Source: Incurvaria masculella
Taxonomy: Eukaryota > Arthropoda > Insecta > Lepidoptera > Incurvariidae
DNA length: 64,000 bases
NCBI GenBank assembly: GCA_946894095.1
Contig: OX335659.1
Coordinates: forward strand, 875,501-939,500
Reading direction: 5' to 3'
Part shown: positions 45,525-55,059 of the stretch, piece by piece
Position numbering within the stretch: position 1 is the first letter of the stretch
How the letters are laid out: each line of letters begins with the position of its first letter
Translations under genes and position numbers: made by a program
The notes under the pieces: model-generated
Told to the model about the DNA's origin: nothing
Seen by the model: the letters and a program-made list of their open reading frames with translations, nothing else
The model's database searches: none

Positions 45525-48500
45525 CAGTATATATCATATAACAAATCTTAGGTTTATATTATTTAGTACAAAAATACAAAAAAAAAAGTCTTAAAAAATA
45601 TAAACCTAAAACTGAATTTAGCCTTAGGGAGGTCCCACCTGGGACAAATCCTATAAGGCTTCTCCGAGCTACAGAGACAGAAACCGCCGAACGATTCTCG
45701 TGTTCGAGAGTAGAACCGCTTTCTTTATCTGGAATCGGAGCCCAATATCGATGTCTAATTTTTCTAAATTTTTGGCCAAATTTTTTGGGACAACGCCGTT
45801 CGTAGACATAACAATTGGCACGATGGTGGTTTTCCGTGCACGCCACATGGCGGTAACCTCGTGGGCCAGGTCTTAATATTTCATAAGTTTCTCATTTTCG
45901 GCCCTGTCGAGGTTTTCGTCATGTGGTATTGTTATGTCTACGAGGAAGATCTGGTTGGACTTGGGATCGACCAATACAATATCGGGCTTATTGCTCTTAA
46001 TTGTCTTATCGGTCTGTATTGGTCGATCCCAATAGAGCTTAGTGCCATCCTTTTCCAATATGTCTTCCGGTTTGTACTTATAGTATGGCACTACTGAGTC
46101 TATGAGGCCGTGTTTAAAGGCAAGTTGCTGATGGACTATTTTGGCTACTTGATTGTGCCGCTCCAGGTACTCAACGCTCGCCAGGCGCGAGCAACCGGAA
46201 GTAATATGGCGGATGGTCTCACCTGGTTGGCCACAGGCTCGGCAGGTATCGACCGATCCATCCTTCATTATATACTTCCGGAAGTTACGCGTGACGATCA
46301 TTTGGTCCTGAATGGCACAAACGAAGCCTTCGGTTTCTCCGAATAGGTCACCAAACCGCATCCATTGAACTGAATCCAAGAGATGCGTGTTTGGCGATTC
46401 TAGTACTCGGAGAAACCGTCCATGCAGTTCCTTGCCTCTCCATACTTCCACACGCTCAGTAGTGCTTAAAACCGGAAGCGTAAAGCTCGCGTCGGACAGA
46501 TTCAGTGGGGTGAGCTTAGAATCGCACGCCACTACGTCGATATGCCTGTTGTTTTCCGCAGCCGTTAAAAAGTAGTCACGAAGCTTACACACCTCGGAAT
46601 TATGGAGGTTTGTGAGGTTAAGGATTCCTCTACCTCCTAATTTCCGAGGTATGTACAACCTCATGACCGACGACCGCGGGTGGTGCATGCGAAAAGTGGT
46701 CATTGTTGTGCGAACTTTGCGATCCAAGGCCTCCAGCTCGGTCTTAGACCAACGCACTATGCCAAAGGTGTATCCAATCACGGGTACTGCCCAACCATTG
46801 AAAGCTCGGAGTTTGTTCGCACCGCTCAAATGGCTCTTTAATATGCTTTTTGTGCGAGACCAAAACTTTGCTTTCACAGTTGTTTTCGCCTCCCCGTGAT
46901 TGAGGCATAGTGATTGGTTAAGACCTAGATATTTATAGGAGTCTCCTGCGGAGAGGGCTCGAATCGCATGCTCGCCCGTGATGACAAGGTCAGGCGAGCT
47001 CTGGACAACGCCTCTTCTAGCATGAATGACTGCACATTTATCGAGGCCGAACTCCATTCGTATACCATCGCTAAATGTTGATGTTACGTTTAGAAGTTCG
47101 GCTAGATGTTCCTCGTTTGCTGTCGTCAGTTTTAAGTCATCCATGTAGAAGAGGTGTGATTGTTTTTGTCCGCCTCTCCGCAGTTGATAGCCTAATCCAG
47201 TCTGGTTCAGTAAAAAGCTCAAGGGGCTAAGTGCTAAACAGAACCAGAGTGGACTAAGACTATCACCCTGGAATATTCCCCGCTTAATCTGTATTGGGTC
47301 AGAAACATAACCTTTAGTGGAGATTATGGTTTGCCAATTATCCATACACGGGCTGAGAAATTTTGTTAGATTATCATCTATTTTATATATTTCTAAGACC
47401 TTCCTCAGCCAGGAATGTGGTACGGAATCATAAGCGTTTTTATAATCTATCCACGCTACCGAAAGGTTACGTTTCTTTTGACGAGCTTGTTGGCAGATGA
47501 CACTATCAATCAGAAGCAGCTCCTTGGTGCCACGTGAGCCCACTCGACATCCATTTTGAGCATCGTCCATTATTGAATATTTTAATAAATGGTTGTTTAT
47601 CTTCGTGCTCAAAATGGATGTCAATAATTTGTAAATTGTAGGGAGACAAGTTATAGGCCGAAAATGTGTGGGATCAGTGGCATCTTGTATTTTAGGGAGC
47701 ATATACGTAACCCCAGTAGTAAAGAAGTTTGGGAGGGTACCGGTGTCAATGGCATCCTGGAATTGAGAGGCAAGTATTCCGTGGGCTGCAACCATTTTTT
47801 TCAACCAAAAGTTGTGCAGGCCGTCAGGACCGGGGTGTTTCCAATTCAGAATTTTCCTAACTGCGTCCTGCACATCCTTTTGGTTGATATGCATAGCTTC
47901 CATCGGTGTTAAGTTGTTATAATTTTCTTCAACACTCTCAATCCAGGATGCTTCCTCTATGTGTGCAATGGGAACATTCCACAGACCGGACCAGAATTCC
48001 GTCATTCTAGTCCGGTCCGGAAGGTCCCCAATAGAGTTCTTCGTACCCTCAAGCCCAGAATAAAACTTCTTTTGGTTACGCTCGAAGAGTTTATTCTGTC
48101 TACGCCGGTCGTACCGTGCTCTGTACCGCCGTATCCTCTGGCCAAGTGCAGCAACTTTCTGTTTTAGCCGGTCTATGCAGTCATCTATGCGATCGGTAAG
48201 GTTGAATGTTGTTGGTTCAATATTATTAAAAAGAAAAGCTTCTCTTACCGATCGCATGATTTTGGGCCGGTGGTTACCGCGTTTAAAACAGAAAAGTCTA
48301 GCGAGGAAGGTACGGGCCTTTGCTATTCGTTGCTCGATTATTCGTTGCCATATTGGTGTGCTCCCACCTCCCGTCGGGTCTATCGGTTTTGGTAAATCAA
48401 TATTTGCCACACGACAGGCGGTAAGAGCAGAACAATACAGCAACAAATGAGTTTCTTCGAGTGATGTGCTTTCCTTGAAATATTCAAAGGCCACTGCATT

Positions 48501-49892
48501 TACCTTCCTCACTATATGCAAACACCTGGTCGAGTATGGATATTTGGGTAAAGCCGGTCTTTCTGTCACAGAATTCGACCGATATATCAGCATAAACTCT
48601 TCGAATATGCTTCTGATGGGCTCTAAGTCCTCTTGAGACACTTCCAACTCATTCACGGCATCAGCGTCCGCCTCATCTTCCGTCTCTGAAGATTGTGAGG
48701 TGATAGGTTGAGTTTGCGCTGCGGATGATTGCGTTGTTTGCACATGTACCGGTTGCCGTGATTGTGTTTGAAGTGCTTCAAGCCTGAGATCTTCAATTTC
48801 AATATCTGTAAGAAAATGTCTTGTATTAATAGTCCTGACTTGGTCAGCTAGGCGTTGTCCCGTGACATCGATATCAGGCTCAAGCAGGTTCCACTCCCTC
48901 GCTATGCGGTTAGGAAAACCGGAACGGAAAGCATCTGCCTCTGTAGCCAGGTAGTACGCCCGCATGACACTAATGTTCATGTTTTTAGTCCAGTGCATGC
49001 GACGGCGTACTGGGCTTCCACCGGTGGCGGGGTTCGGAATTGCAGCTGGTGCTGCCGAGCCCAAGCCGGCCGGTGGAGATGTTGTTCCCAGGTGAACCCT
49101 CCCTAAGGCCGGGGTGACCACTTCACTGGCGGTGGCAGATCCATCGGAGTCATCCGAAGGTTCCACCGCCAATGTAGTGGACTGAGGTCGTCGTCGGAGG
49201 TTATAGCGACGACCTTCCCCGCTTTCTCCCATCACCTACATATTTTTATGCATATATTTTTTTTAAATTTAGTAGAGATATTCAAACGAAGATTTGCCGA
49301 AATAAACTAATCTACTAAAATTATTAAAATTATTAAACAATTAACAGGAAAAAGTCTCATAATTGAAGGCCGATGAACTGAGCAAGGTACGTAGACTTGG
49401 ATATTAACTTTGAATGTTTTGATGTGTTTGGTGGAGTCAGCGAGCGGCGGGGGTGTTGGGTCGCAGGTGCGGGGTTACAGCAGTAAAGCGCTGCAGGTGC
49501 TTGGCGGGCTGGTAAAGTCGTGCGCTGGGAGCACCGGCGCGGAGCACTTCTGTTGCTTGTACTGCCGCGTGCCGTTGGTGGTTGCCGATTACCGGTTTCC
49601 GTTTGCTAATACTGTAGTCTGCCTGTGGACGGTGTGGCGGCACCGGCTCAGACGGCCGTGTGAGCAGCTGAAGCGTAGTGGAGTCGGTGGGAGCGGAGCG
49701 GTCGTGACCTGACGTACGGAGTTGCCGCCGCTGCTTGCTCGATGCAGTCTCGCTAGAGCCCCGACTATTGCTTTGAGAATATTTCTTCTAGTTCCGCCTC
49801 GGCGCTAATTACTCAAGAAAACAGTTTTTTGTAAATTTTGCAGATAAACTGCCGTCCGTCAGTTTTGACAGGTTTTTTCTCCTTATTCTTCA
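45525..49892 (-). mobile_element. R4/Dong-clade non-LTR retrotransposon, nearly complete
   Basis: A single long reading frame with a C-terminal restriction-like endonuclease defines the R4/Dong clade. A GC-rich 5' leader lies at about 49240-49860. Both sides carry ATT/TAA repeats: CATTATTATTATTATTATTA at 49891-49913 and a shorter ATTATTATT near 45510-45525. This fits a preference for TAA microsatellites that I recall for Dong of Bombyx mori. Exact ends are estimated. Confidence 0.8.
45669..49235 (-). pseudogene. R4/Dong-like LINE polyprotein with one premature stop
   Basis: The frame is open for 1120 codons from 49235 to a TAA at 45875-45873. It then stays open in the same frame for 67 more codons to a TAG at 45671-45669, so a single nonsense change appears to disable it. 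Domains: Ser/Thr-rich N-terminus; a basic region near residues 80-150; reverse transcriptase with motif A (WIDYKNAYDS, catalytic Asp about 597), GIFQGDSLSPL, and YMDD at 697-700; a CCHC-type finger (C998, C1001, H1010, C1015); and a PD...D restriction-like endonuclease at about 1083-1104 (KPDIVLVDPK then VDITIP). The premature stop falls after the endonuclease's catalytic aspartates. Known: R4-clade elements use this endonuclease for target cleavage. Transcription would be in the same direction as the host gene. A decayed relative is at 18890. Confidence 0.88.
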
Positions 49893-49913
49893 TTATTATT
49901 ATTATTATTATTT
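49892..49913. repeat. (ATT)n microsatellite at the LINE 5' flank
   Basis: Seven ATT units lie at the 5' junction of the Dong-like LINE. Confidence 0.85.
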
Positions 49914-50199
49914 TTCATTTGACTGCTTCTCATTGTTAATCATTTGTGCCATGTACTGTGCCCATTTTAAATCATTATGCTTGTTCAGAAATTGCTAATT
50001 AAAATAATTGTGACGTGTAGAAAAAATCTATCCAATAAATGAACTATGAACTATGAACTCTGAACTACGATAATTGTGATGGAAGATATAATTATCCAGC
50101 AATGACTATCCCTCTTTTGACAAACGTGAATTTGTACTATCAGACCGATAAGTACTATGAAAATAAAGAATAAAATGAAATAGTCCCGGTTTTTTAAAT
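49914..50199. other. LINE-tail-like sequence, otherwise nothing recognised
   Basis: Near 50034-50070 it reads AATAAATGAACTATGAACTA followed by further GAACTNT units, a repeat tail typical of LINEs. Confidence 0.4.
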
Positions 50200-50500
50200 T
50201 ACCAAAAAGTTGCCAATGCATTCTCGTCATCTGTCCCACGGTATGGGGGTCACATCTCGGTTGGCCCGCGGCTGCCCCCCGCCTGCGGAGCGCCGAGCAC
50301 ACGAACTTTTGCGCCGCACCCAAGATAATCCCCGTTTAAATTACGTGACCGAAGCCTTTGTCCCTGAAAATAAATTCGTCAGTGTAAAATGAGCCGCGGT
50401 TCCAATTGGAAGGGATTAAACGCTGGACGCTCCGTTTGAATGGGGCCGGCGCGGCTCCGGGCAGGGGGTAACCGGATCGTTACGAGCAGCGAGCGAGAAA
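50200..50500. other. GC-rich single-copy block, possible regulatory DNA
   Basis: CGGTTGGCCCGCGGCTGCCC and AATTACGTGACCGAAGCC lie in a GC-rich block not shared with any repeat. Open frames show no family motif. Confidence 0.25.
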
Positions 50501-50536
50501 GGACGGAATTAGCGATCTTAAGTTATTCTTATGTTT

Positions 50537-50750
50537 TTAGGGTTCCGCACCCAAAGGGTGCCAACGGAACCCTATTACTAAGCTTCCGCTATCCGTCCGT
50601 CCGTTCGTCTGTCACAGGGCTGTATCTCAGGAACCGTGACAGTTGGAATTTTCACAGAGTGTGTATTTCCCATGCTGCTACAACAACAAGTCCTCGGTAC
50701 GATGGTACGGAACCCTTCATGCGCGAGTCCGACTCGCACTTGGCCGGTTT
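50537..50750 (-). mobile_element. TCCG-core interspersed repeat, internally deleted
   Basis: TTAGGGTTCCGCACCCAAAG at the left and GACTCGCACTTGGCCGG at the right. The TCCG run is short, and the middle between GCTACAACAACAA and ACGATGGTACGG is missing. Confidence 0.8.
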
Positions 50751-50754
50751 ATTG

Positions 50755-50949
50755 TTACTGCCGCGCTACTGCAGCGCGTCAGGTATGTTTCGCGAGGAGC
50801 ACGTCAACACGTTTAATGCTATCGTGCGAAACCGGATTGCCCGATTCTGGTCCGGAATCAGGTCGTGTTCTAATACGATAATGTGTGGGATAGCTGATTG
50901 GTTCTACTCAGCAATATTTCAGAAATGGAATGAGATTTTGCTTTTCTGA
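50755..50949 (+). pseudogene. LINE C-terminal fragment
   Basis: The frame reads RYCSASGMFREEHVNTFNAI, then RNRIARFWSGIRSC and NTIMCGIADWFYSAIFQKW, ending at a stop. This is a C-terminal pattern I recognise from insect LINE reverse transcriptases, where the finger-like end carries an S-x-x-x-I-x-x-I-A-x-x-x-x-S motif. The upstream part is replaced by the TCCG repeat, so only about 65 codons remain. Confidence 0.6.
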
Positions 50950-51061
50950 TTGATTTTATCTTTGTTAAAGATTGTATTTTTCTTATGTTATTTTTGTTTC
51001 CTGTATTTTTTAATATTATGTAAAAATATTGACAAATTATGGACGATTGATTTGAAAAGAA

Positions 51062-51165
51062 ACACTTCTATTATTTATCCATGGGCAGTACACTGAACTC
51101 GGATTTGTCATATTTTATCATATGCCCGTTCAAAAAGCACAGCGAAGAAGAACTGGCAAGAAAAA
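51062..51165. repeat. fragment of repeat 'X'
   Basis: CAGTACACTGAACTCGGATT, TGTCATATTTTATCATATGC and AGCGAAGAAGAACTGGCAAG match 8285-8375 in the same orientation. Confidence 0.65.
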
Positions 51166-51407
51166 AATCTATCAAAATGTTAAACATCAGTTGAGTTATC
51201 AAAAAAATCAAACTCAACTTAATGTGCAAAATTTCAAAAAAATATTTCTTAATTTTACCAAGGAAGCCGACACAAGCCATTTTATGGAAATCGATAATCT
51301 CACTATTATCAGTATTTTCAGGTGTAAAAGCCATCATCCATCCAAAGTTAGTTGAGCTACTGATTCGGAACGCGCATAATCGAATAAATACTTTTTTATA
51401 AATATCC

Positions 51408-51726
51408 TTTTTTAGGGTTCCGTACCCAAAGGGTGAAAACGGAACCCTGTTACTAAGCCTCCGCTGTCTGTCCGTCCGTCCGTCCGCCCGTCCGTCCGTC
51501 TGTCCGTCTGTCACAGGGCTGTATCTCAGTAACCGTAACAGGTAGACAGCTGAAATTTTCACAGAGTGTGTATTTATTTTGCCGCTATAACAACAAATAG
51601 GTAAGATTAAAAATAATTAAAATTAAAGGGGGCTCCCATACAAAAAACGTGATTTTTTTGTTTTTTTTTCTACGATGGTACGGAACCCTTCGTGTGCGAG
51701 TCCGACTCGCACTTGGCCGGTTTTTT
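51408..51726 (-). mobile_element. TCCG-core interspersed repeat, full length
   Basis: TTTAGGGTTCCGTACCCAAA at the left, TCCG run, CACAGGGCTGTATCTCAGTA, TTTTGCCGCTATAACAACAA and CGACTCGCACTTGGCCGG at the right. It is one of the best preserved copies. Confidence 0.85.
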
Positions 51727-52304
51727 ATGAAAGTTATGAATATTGCACTTAATAGCCTTTTGTGAAAATCTCACGTATTCTTTAGTGTTCTGACGTGCAG
51801 TCGGAACTCGAAAACATCAGTAGTGAGCGAATTCATAAGCGAGCTCTCTCGCCGGCGCTACCGCCATTGTTTGCAAGGTGTCCCTGTAACGCGTTTTGTT
51901 TGCCACTCTCGTCGTTCCTTGCTCGCCGGCTCCGAGCCCGGATTGGGGGGATGATAAAGGTGGTTGATTTTGAAATGTTTTAATTATGAATCGAGCTGGA
52001 CTTTAAAGGGTTGAAGTTGGCTTCCGTGTAATTATCCTGGAATTCGTTTCTTCAACTTCGACATTCATGGAGAGACTTTTAATGATAAAATACGGTCAAA
52101 AAGTGTCTAAACTCATTCATTTTTAATTAGGTAAATATCGTGTTACTTTTAATTTGGCGTTTGTTTTAAACTATATTTTGTTGTGGCATGTACATGTTAC
52201 TGTAAAAGCCCGATCTCGGACAAAGTTCATTTTTTTCCTTGAAGGTAACTTCTATATCCCAGATGTACCTAAGTTGAGTGCATTAATTTAGAATTAAAGT
52301 AACT
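51727..52304. other. no gene recognised
   Basis: Single-copy sequence without coding signature. Confidence 0.35.
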
Positions 52305-52560
52305 GTCATAATATTAGCCCAACCGAACGCACTCTAAAATTAATTAGGTGCCATACCAGGATGTTCAAGCATAGCTGCATTTAACCGGATGGTAAGCACT
52401 GATAATGTAACATTGTCACTTCGACCATATTTTCATCCAATGCGATGGTACAAACCAGGAAGTGCTTAACCTCACCACCTAGTAGAGGAAGGGGACCGGA
52501 ACATGGATTCCTAAACCGACTCTTAAACTATGGAACTACTCGCATTCGTGACGAAATGCA
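52305..52560 (-). mobile_element. tRNA-derived SINE, strongly diverged
   Basis: TAATATTAGCCCAACCG, TTAGGTGCCATACCAGGATG and ACCACCTAGTAGAGGAAGGG keep the SINE order with many changes. An older insertion than the others. Confidence 0.65.
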
Positions 52561-53529
52561 ATGAATAATACCAACACCTACCAGATACATTTTTATAATA
52601 CTAGCCAAACACACGACGGAGGAACTATTCAAATTAAAATTCAAATTAATTTTATTCTCCCAAGAAACACAAAATAAAACAAACAGATACAGAGCATCAA
52701 AACATTGCGCAAACTGGTGTAAATATAACAATTAAAGCAGCAGATACTTGAATCTAATACATTATGTTTTGTTTATTTTATAGCCACAACACACGAAAAT
52801 ACATAGCACCAATTAATGAAGTAAAGAGAAAAGTAACACAAGTTATATTCAATGTACAATTGTTATCATTTAGACCTCGAGGCTTATAATGTGTTGCACT
52901 GAAAGGGTATGCTCTCAGCTGGTACGCAGCAACGCTGCGAAGCTGGTTTTCAGCGCATCCTTTTCCAAAGTCCTTTAACACATGAGTAGCGGGTGTGTGT
53001 GTGTGTGTGTGTGTGAGAGGGTGAGTGAGGGTGTGTAGAAGAGTGTCAATGAGAGAAGGTGTGTATGGGAATGAGAGCGTGGGTGTGCCTCGCGGGCAGA
53101 CGAGAGCCGCTGGTTTGCAGCCACCACCTTGCTCAGCAATGGTAATATAAAAGGTTACTTAGGAAATAATGGTGATATTTCGACGTTATTTAAGAAATGT
53201 CTTAGTTACATCACAAACGTATTAAGGCTGCGTATGAAGCTAGACAAATTCCCGATTTCCCCCCCACCCCTCCGCTAGACGCCTAAGCAGCAGTGGCGCC
53301 GTGAATCTTAGGACAAAACTAGAATGAGATATTGTTAGAGCGACACCTATACGCCGTCGCTGGAACTTCGTGAAAGTTGTATCGATCCCGCGGCAAGTCG
53401 TCAATGATCATACAACCAATCACAAGGCTCGAGATCACCCGCCATATTATTCACATTGCTGCTAGAAAACAGCCACCATTTCGTCAGACCTCTACTTCAT
53501 GAAAGGATTTACTATTTTCACATTGATCG
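52561..53529. other. no gene; (TG)n microsatellite at 52992-53016
   Basis: A TG run of about twelve units is followed by GTG-rich degenerate repeats to about 53090. Nothing else was recognised. Confidence 0.45.
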
Positions 53530-53615
53530 TCAGTAGCTGGTTGGCGTAGCGCGTGAGACGTCTTATCTACAGTTATTGTTCGATGGGGGTGTCGGTTCGA
53601 ATCCTGTGGGTTGCA
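53530..53615 (+). mobile_element. tRNA-like sequence, probably a SINE head or tRNA relic
   Basis: TAGCTGGTTGGCGTAGCGCG resembles an A-box/D-arm and GGTTCGAATCC is a perfect B-box. A T-run of more than ten bases follows shortly after. No complete cloverleaf with paired acceptor stem was found, so it is not called a tRNA gene. Confidence 0.45.
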
Positions 53616-53801
53616 AATTTTTTTTTTCTGTTTTTTTACTTTTTATTGTTAATGGTGTATAGTATATAATTATAGCGTGGGTTAGACTTAATTGATTTAC
53701 ACATATAAAAAAATATTACTATTATTAATAGGTTTTGGTAAACTTATTAGTGAGAGCCGAAACAAAGGCCAAATTCCTCCCGCGGCACAAGTGAAGTAAA
53801 T

Positions 53802-54183
53802 TTACTTTTTTAGGGTTCCGTACCCAAAAGGTGAAACCGGAACCGTATTACTAAGCCTCCGCTGTCCGTCCGTCCGTCCGTCCGTACGTACGTCAGTCCG
53901 TCCGTCCGTCCGTCCGTCCGTCCGTCCGTCCGTCCGTCCGTCCGTCCGTCCGTCCGTCTGTCCGTCTGTCACAGGGCTGTATCTCAGTAACCGTAACAGG
54001 TAGACAGCTGAAATTTTCACAGAGTGTGCATTTATTTTGCCGCTATAATAACAAATAGGTAAGATTAAAAAATAATTGAAATTAAAGGGGGCTCCTATCC
54101 AAAAAAGTGTTTTTTTTGTTTTATTTTTTACGATGGTACGGAACCCTTCGTGTGCGAGTTCGACTCGCACTTGGCCGGTTTTT
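53802..54183 (-). mobile_element. TCCG-core interspersed repeat with expanded core
   Basis: All landmarks are present. The TCCG run is expanded to more than 20 units with a few GTAC changes (53867-53968). The neighbouring copy at 54242 has the same orientation, with a short end of the tRNA-like TIR element between them (54185-54232). Confidence 0.85.
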
Positions 54184-54184
54184 G

Positions 54185-54232
54185 TACTAAGCAGGTACCT
54201 ACGTCGCTTATTCCAAGGAATGTGACAAGTAG
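54185..54232. mobile_element. end of the tRNA-like TIR element
   Basis: GTCGCTTATTCCAAGGAATG and TGACA match the outer end of the elements at 13205 and 36530. The rest is missing. Confidence 0.6.
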
Positions 54233-54241
54233 TGTCGACAC

Positions 54242-54590
54242 TTTTTAGGGTTCCGTACCCAAAGGGTGAAAACGGAACCCTATTACTAAGCCTCTGCTCT
54301 CCGTCCGTCCGTCCGTCCGTCCATCCGTCTGTCCGTCCGTCCGTCCGTCCGTCCGTCCGTCCGTCCGTCCGTCCGTCCGTCCGTCCGTCCGTCCGTCCGT
54401 CCGTCTGTCACAGGGCTCTATCTCATGAACCGTAATAGGTAGGCAGCTAAAATTTTCACAGAGTGTGTACTTATTTTGCCGCTATATAATTAAAGGCCCA
54501 TACAAAAGAAACGTGATTTTTGGTGTTGATGGTACGGAACCCTTCGTGTGCGAGTCCGACTCGCACTTGGCCCGTTTGTTTAGTTCAATT
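54242..54590 (-). mobile_element. TCCG-core interspersed repeat with expanded core
   Basis: TTTAGGGTTCCGTACCCAAA, more than 20 TCCG units (54301-54406), and GTGCGAGTCCGACTCGCACT at the end. The interior between CCGCTATA and CATACAAAAG is shortened. The PSVRPSVRPS reading frame is an artefact of the repeat. Confidence 0.85.
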
Positions 54591-55059
54591 TGCTCTCCTG
54601 TGGTCGCCTGGTACGCAGTATCTTCTATTTAGCTGCTATTTGCCGCGGCAGCGAGTGCCGCGTCTTTTGTCGTTTGAACATCTTTTTTTCGACGTTGGCG
54701 ACGTTGTCGTCGTTGTTCGTCGTTGTTGATGTCGAAAACGGAACCCTATTACTGCGTGCAATTGTATTCGGTGCGGTGCGTACCTAGTTATGCGCTGCTC
54801 GTCGATTGTGCGCGGCGCGTACAATTGCGTGAGGTCGCGTATGCGCGCTCGTCGATTGTATCTCGTTCACTCGCGTCAGTCGCGCGGTCGCGCCGCGCCG
54901 AAGTGTCTTATAATATTTGGACGCTCGTCCGCTTCGCTGTAGCGCCACAGAGCAGCGCTGTGCAACAATCGAATAATGTAGATTTGTATTCGAATGAATC
55001 GAATAACGGGAACAATCGAATAATTCGATTGTTTTTATTCGCAATCGCCTCTCGCTAGT
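54591..55059. other. GC-rich then AT-rich single-copy stretch
   Basis: Contains GTCGTT-type triplets near 54690-54730, CpG-rich words (GTGCGCGGCGCGTACAATTG, CGCGGTCGCGCCGCGCCG) and then several ATCGAATAA words at 54968-55025. No coding signature. Confidence 0.3.

Noticed and set aside
49410..49712. 100-codon plus-strand frame in GC-rich DNA upstream of the Dong-like LINE
   Set aside because: It overlaps the probable 5' leader of the LINE and shows no protein similarity.
54232..54435. Frame encoding PSVRPSVRPS repeats
   Set aside because: It is a translation of the TCCG run; similar frames occur wherever the run occurs.
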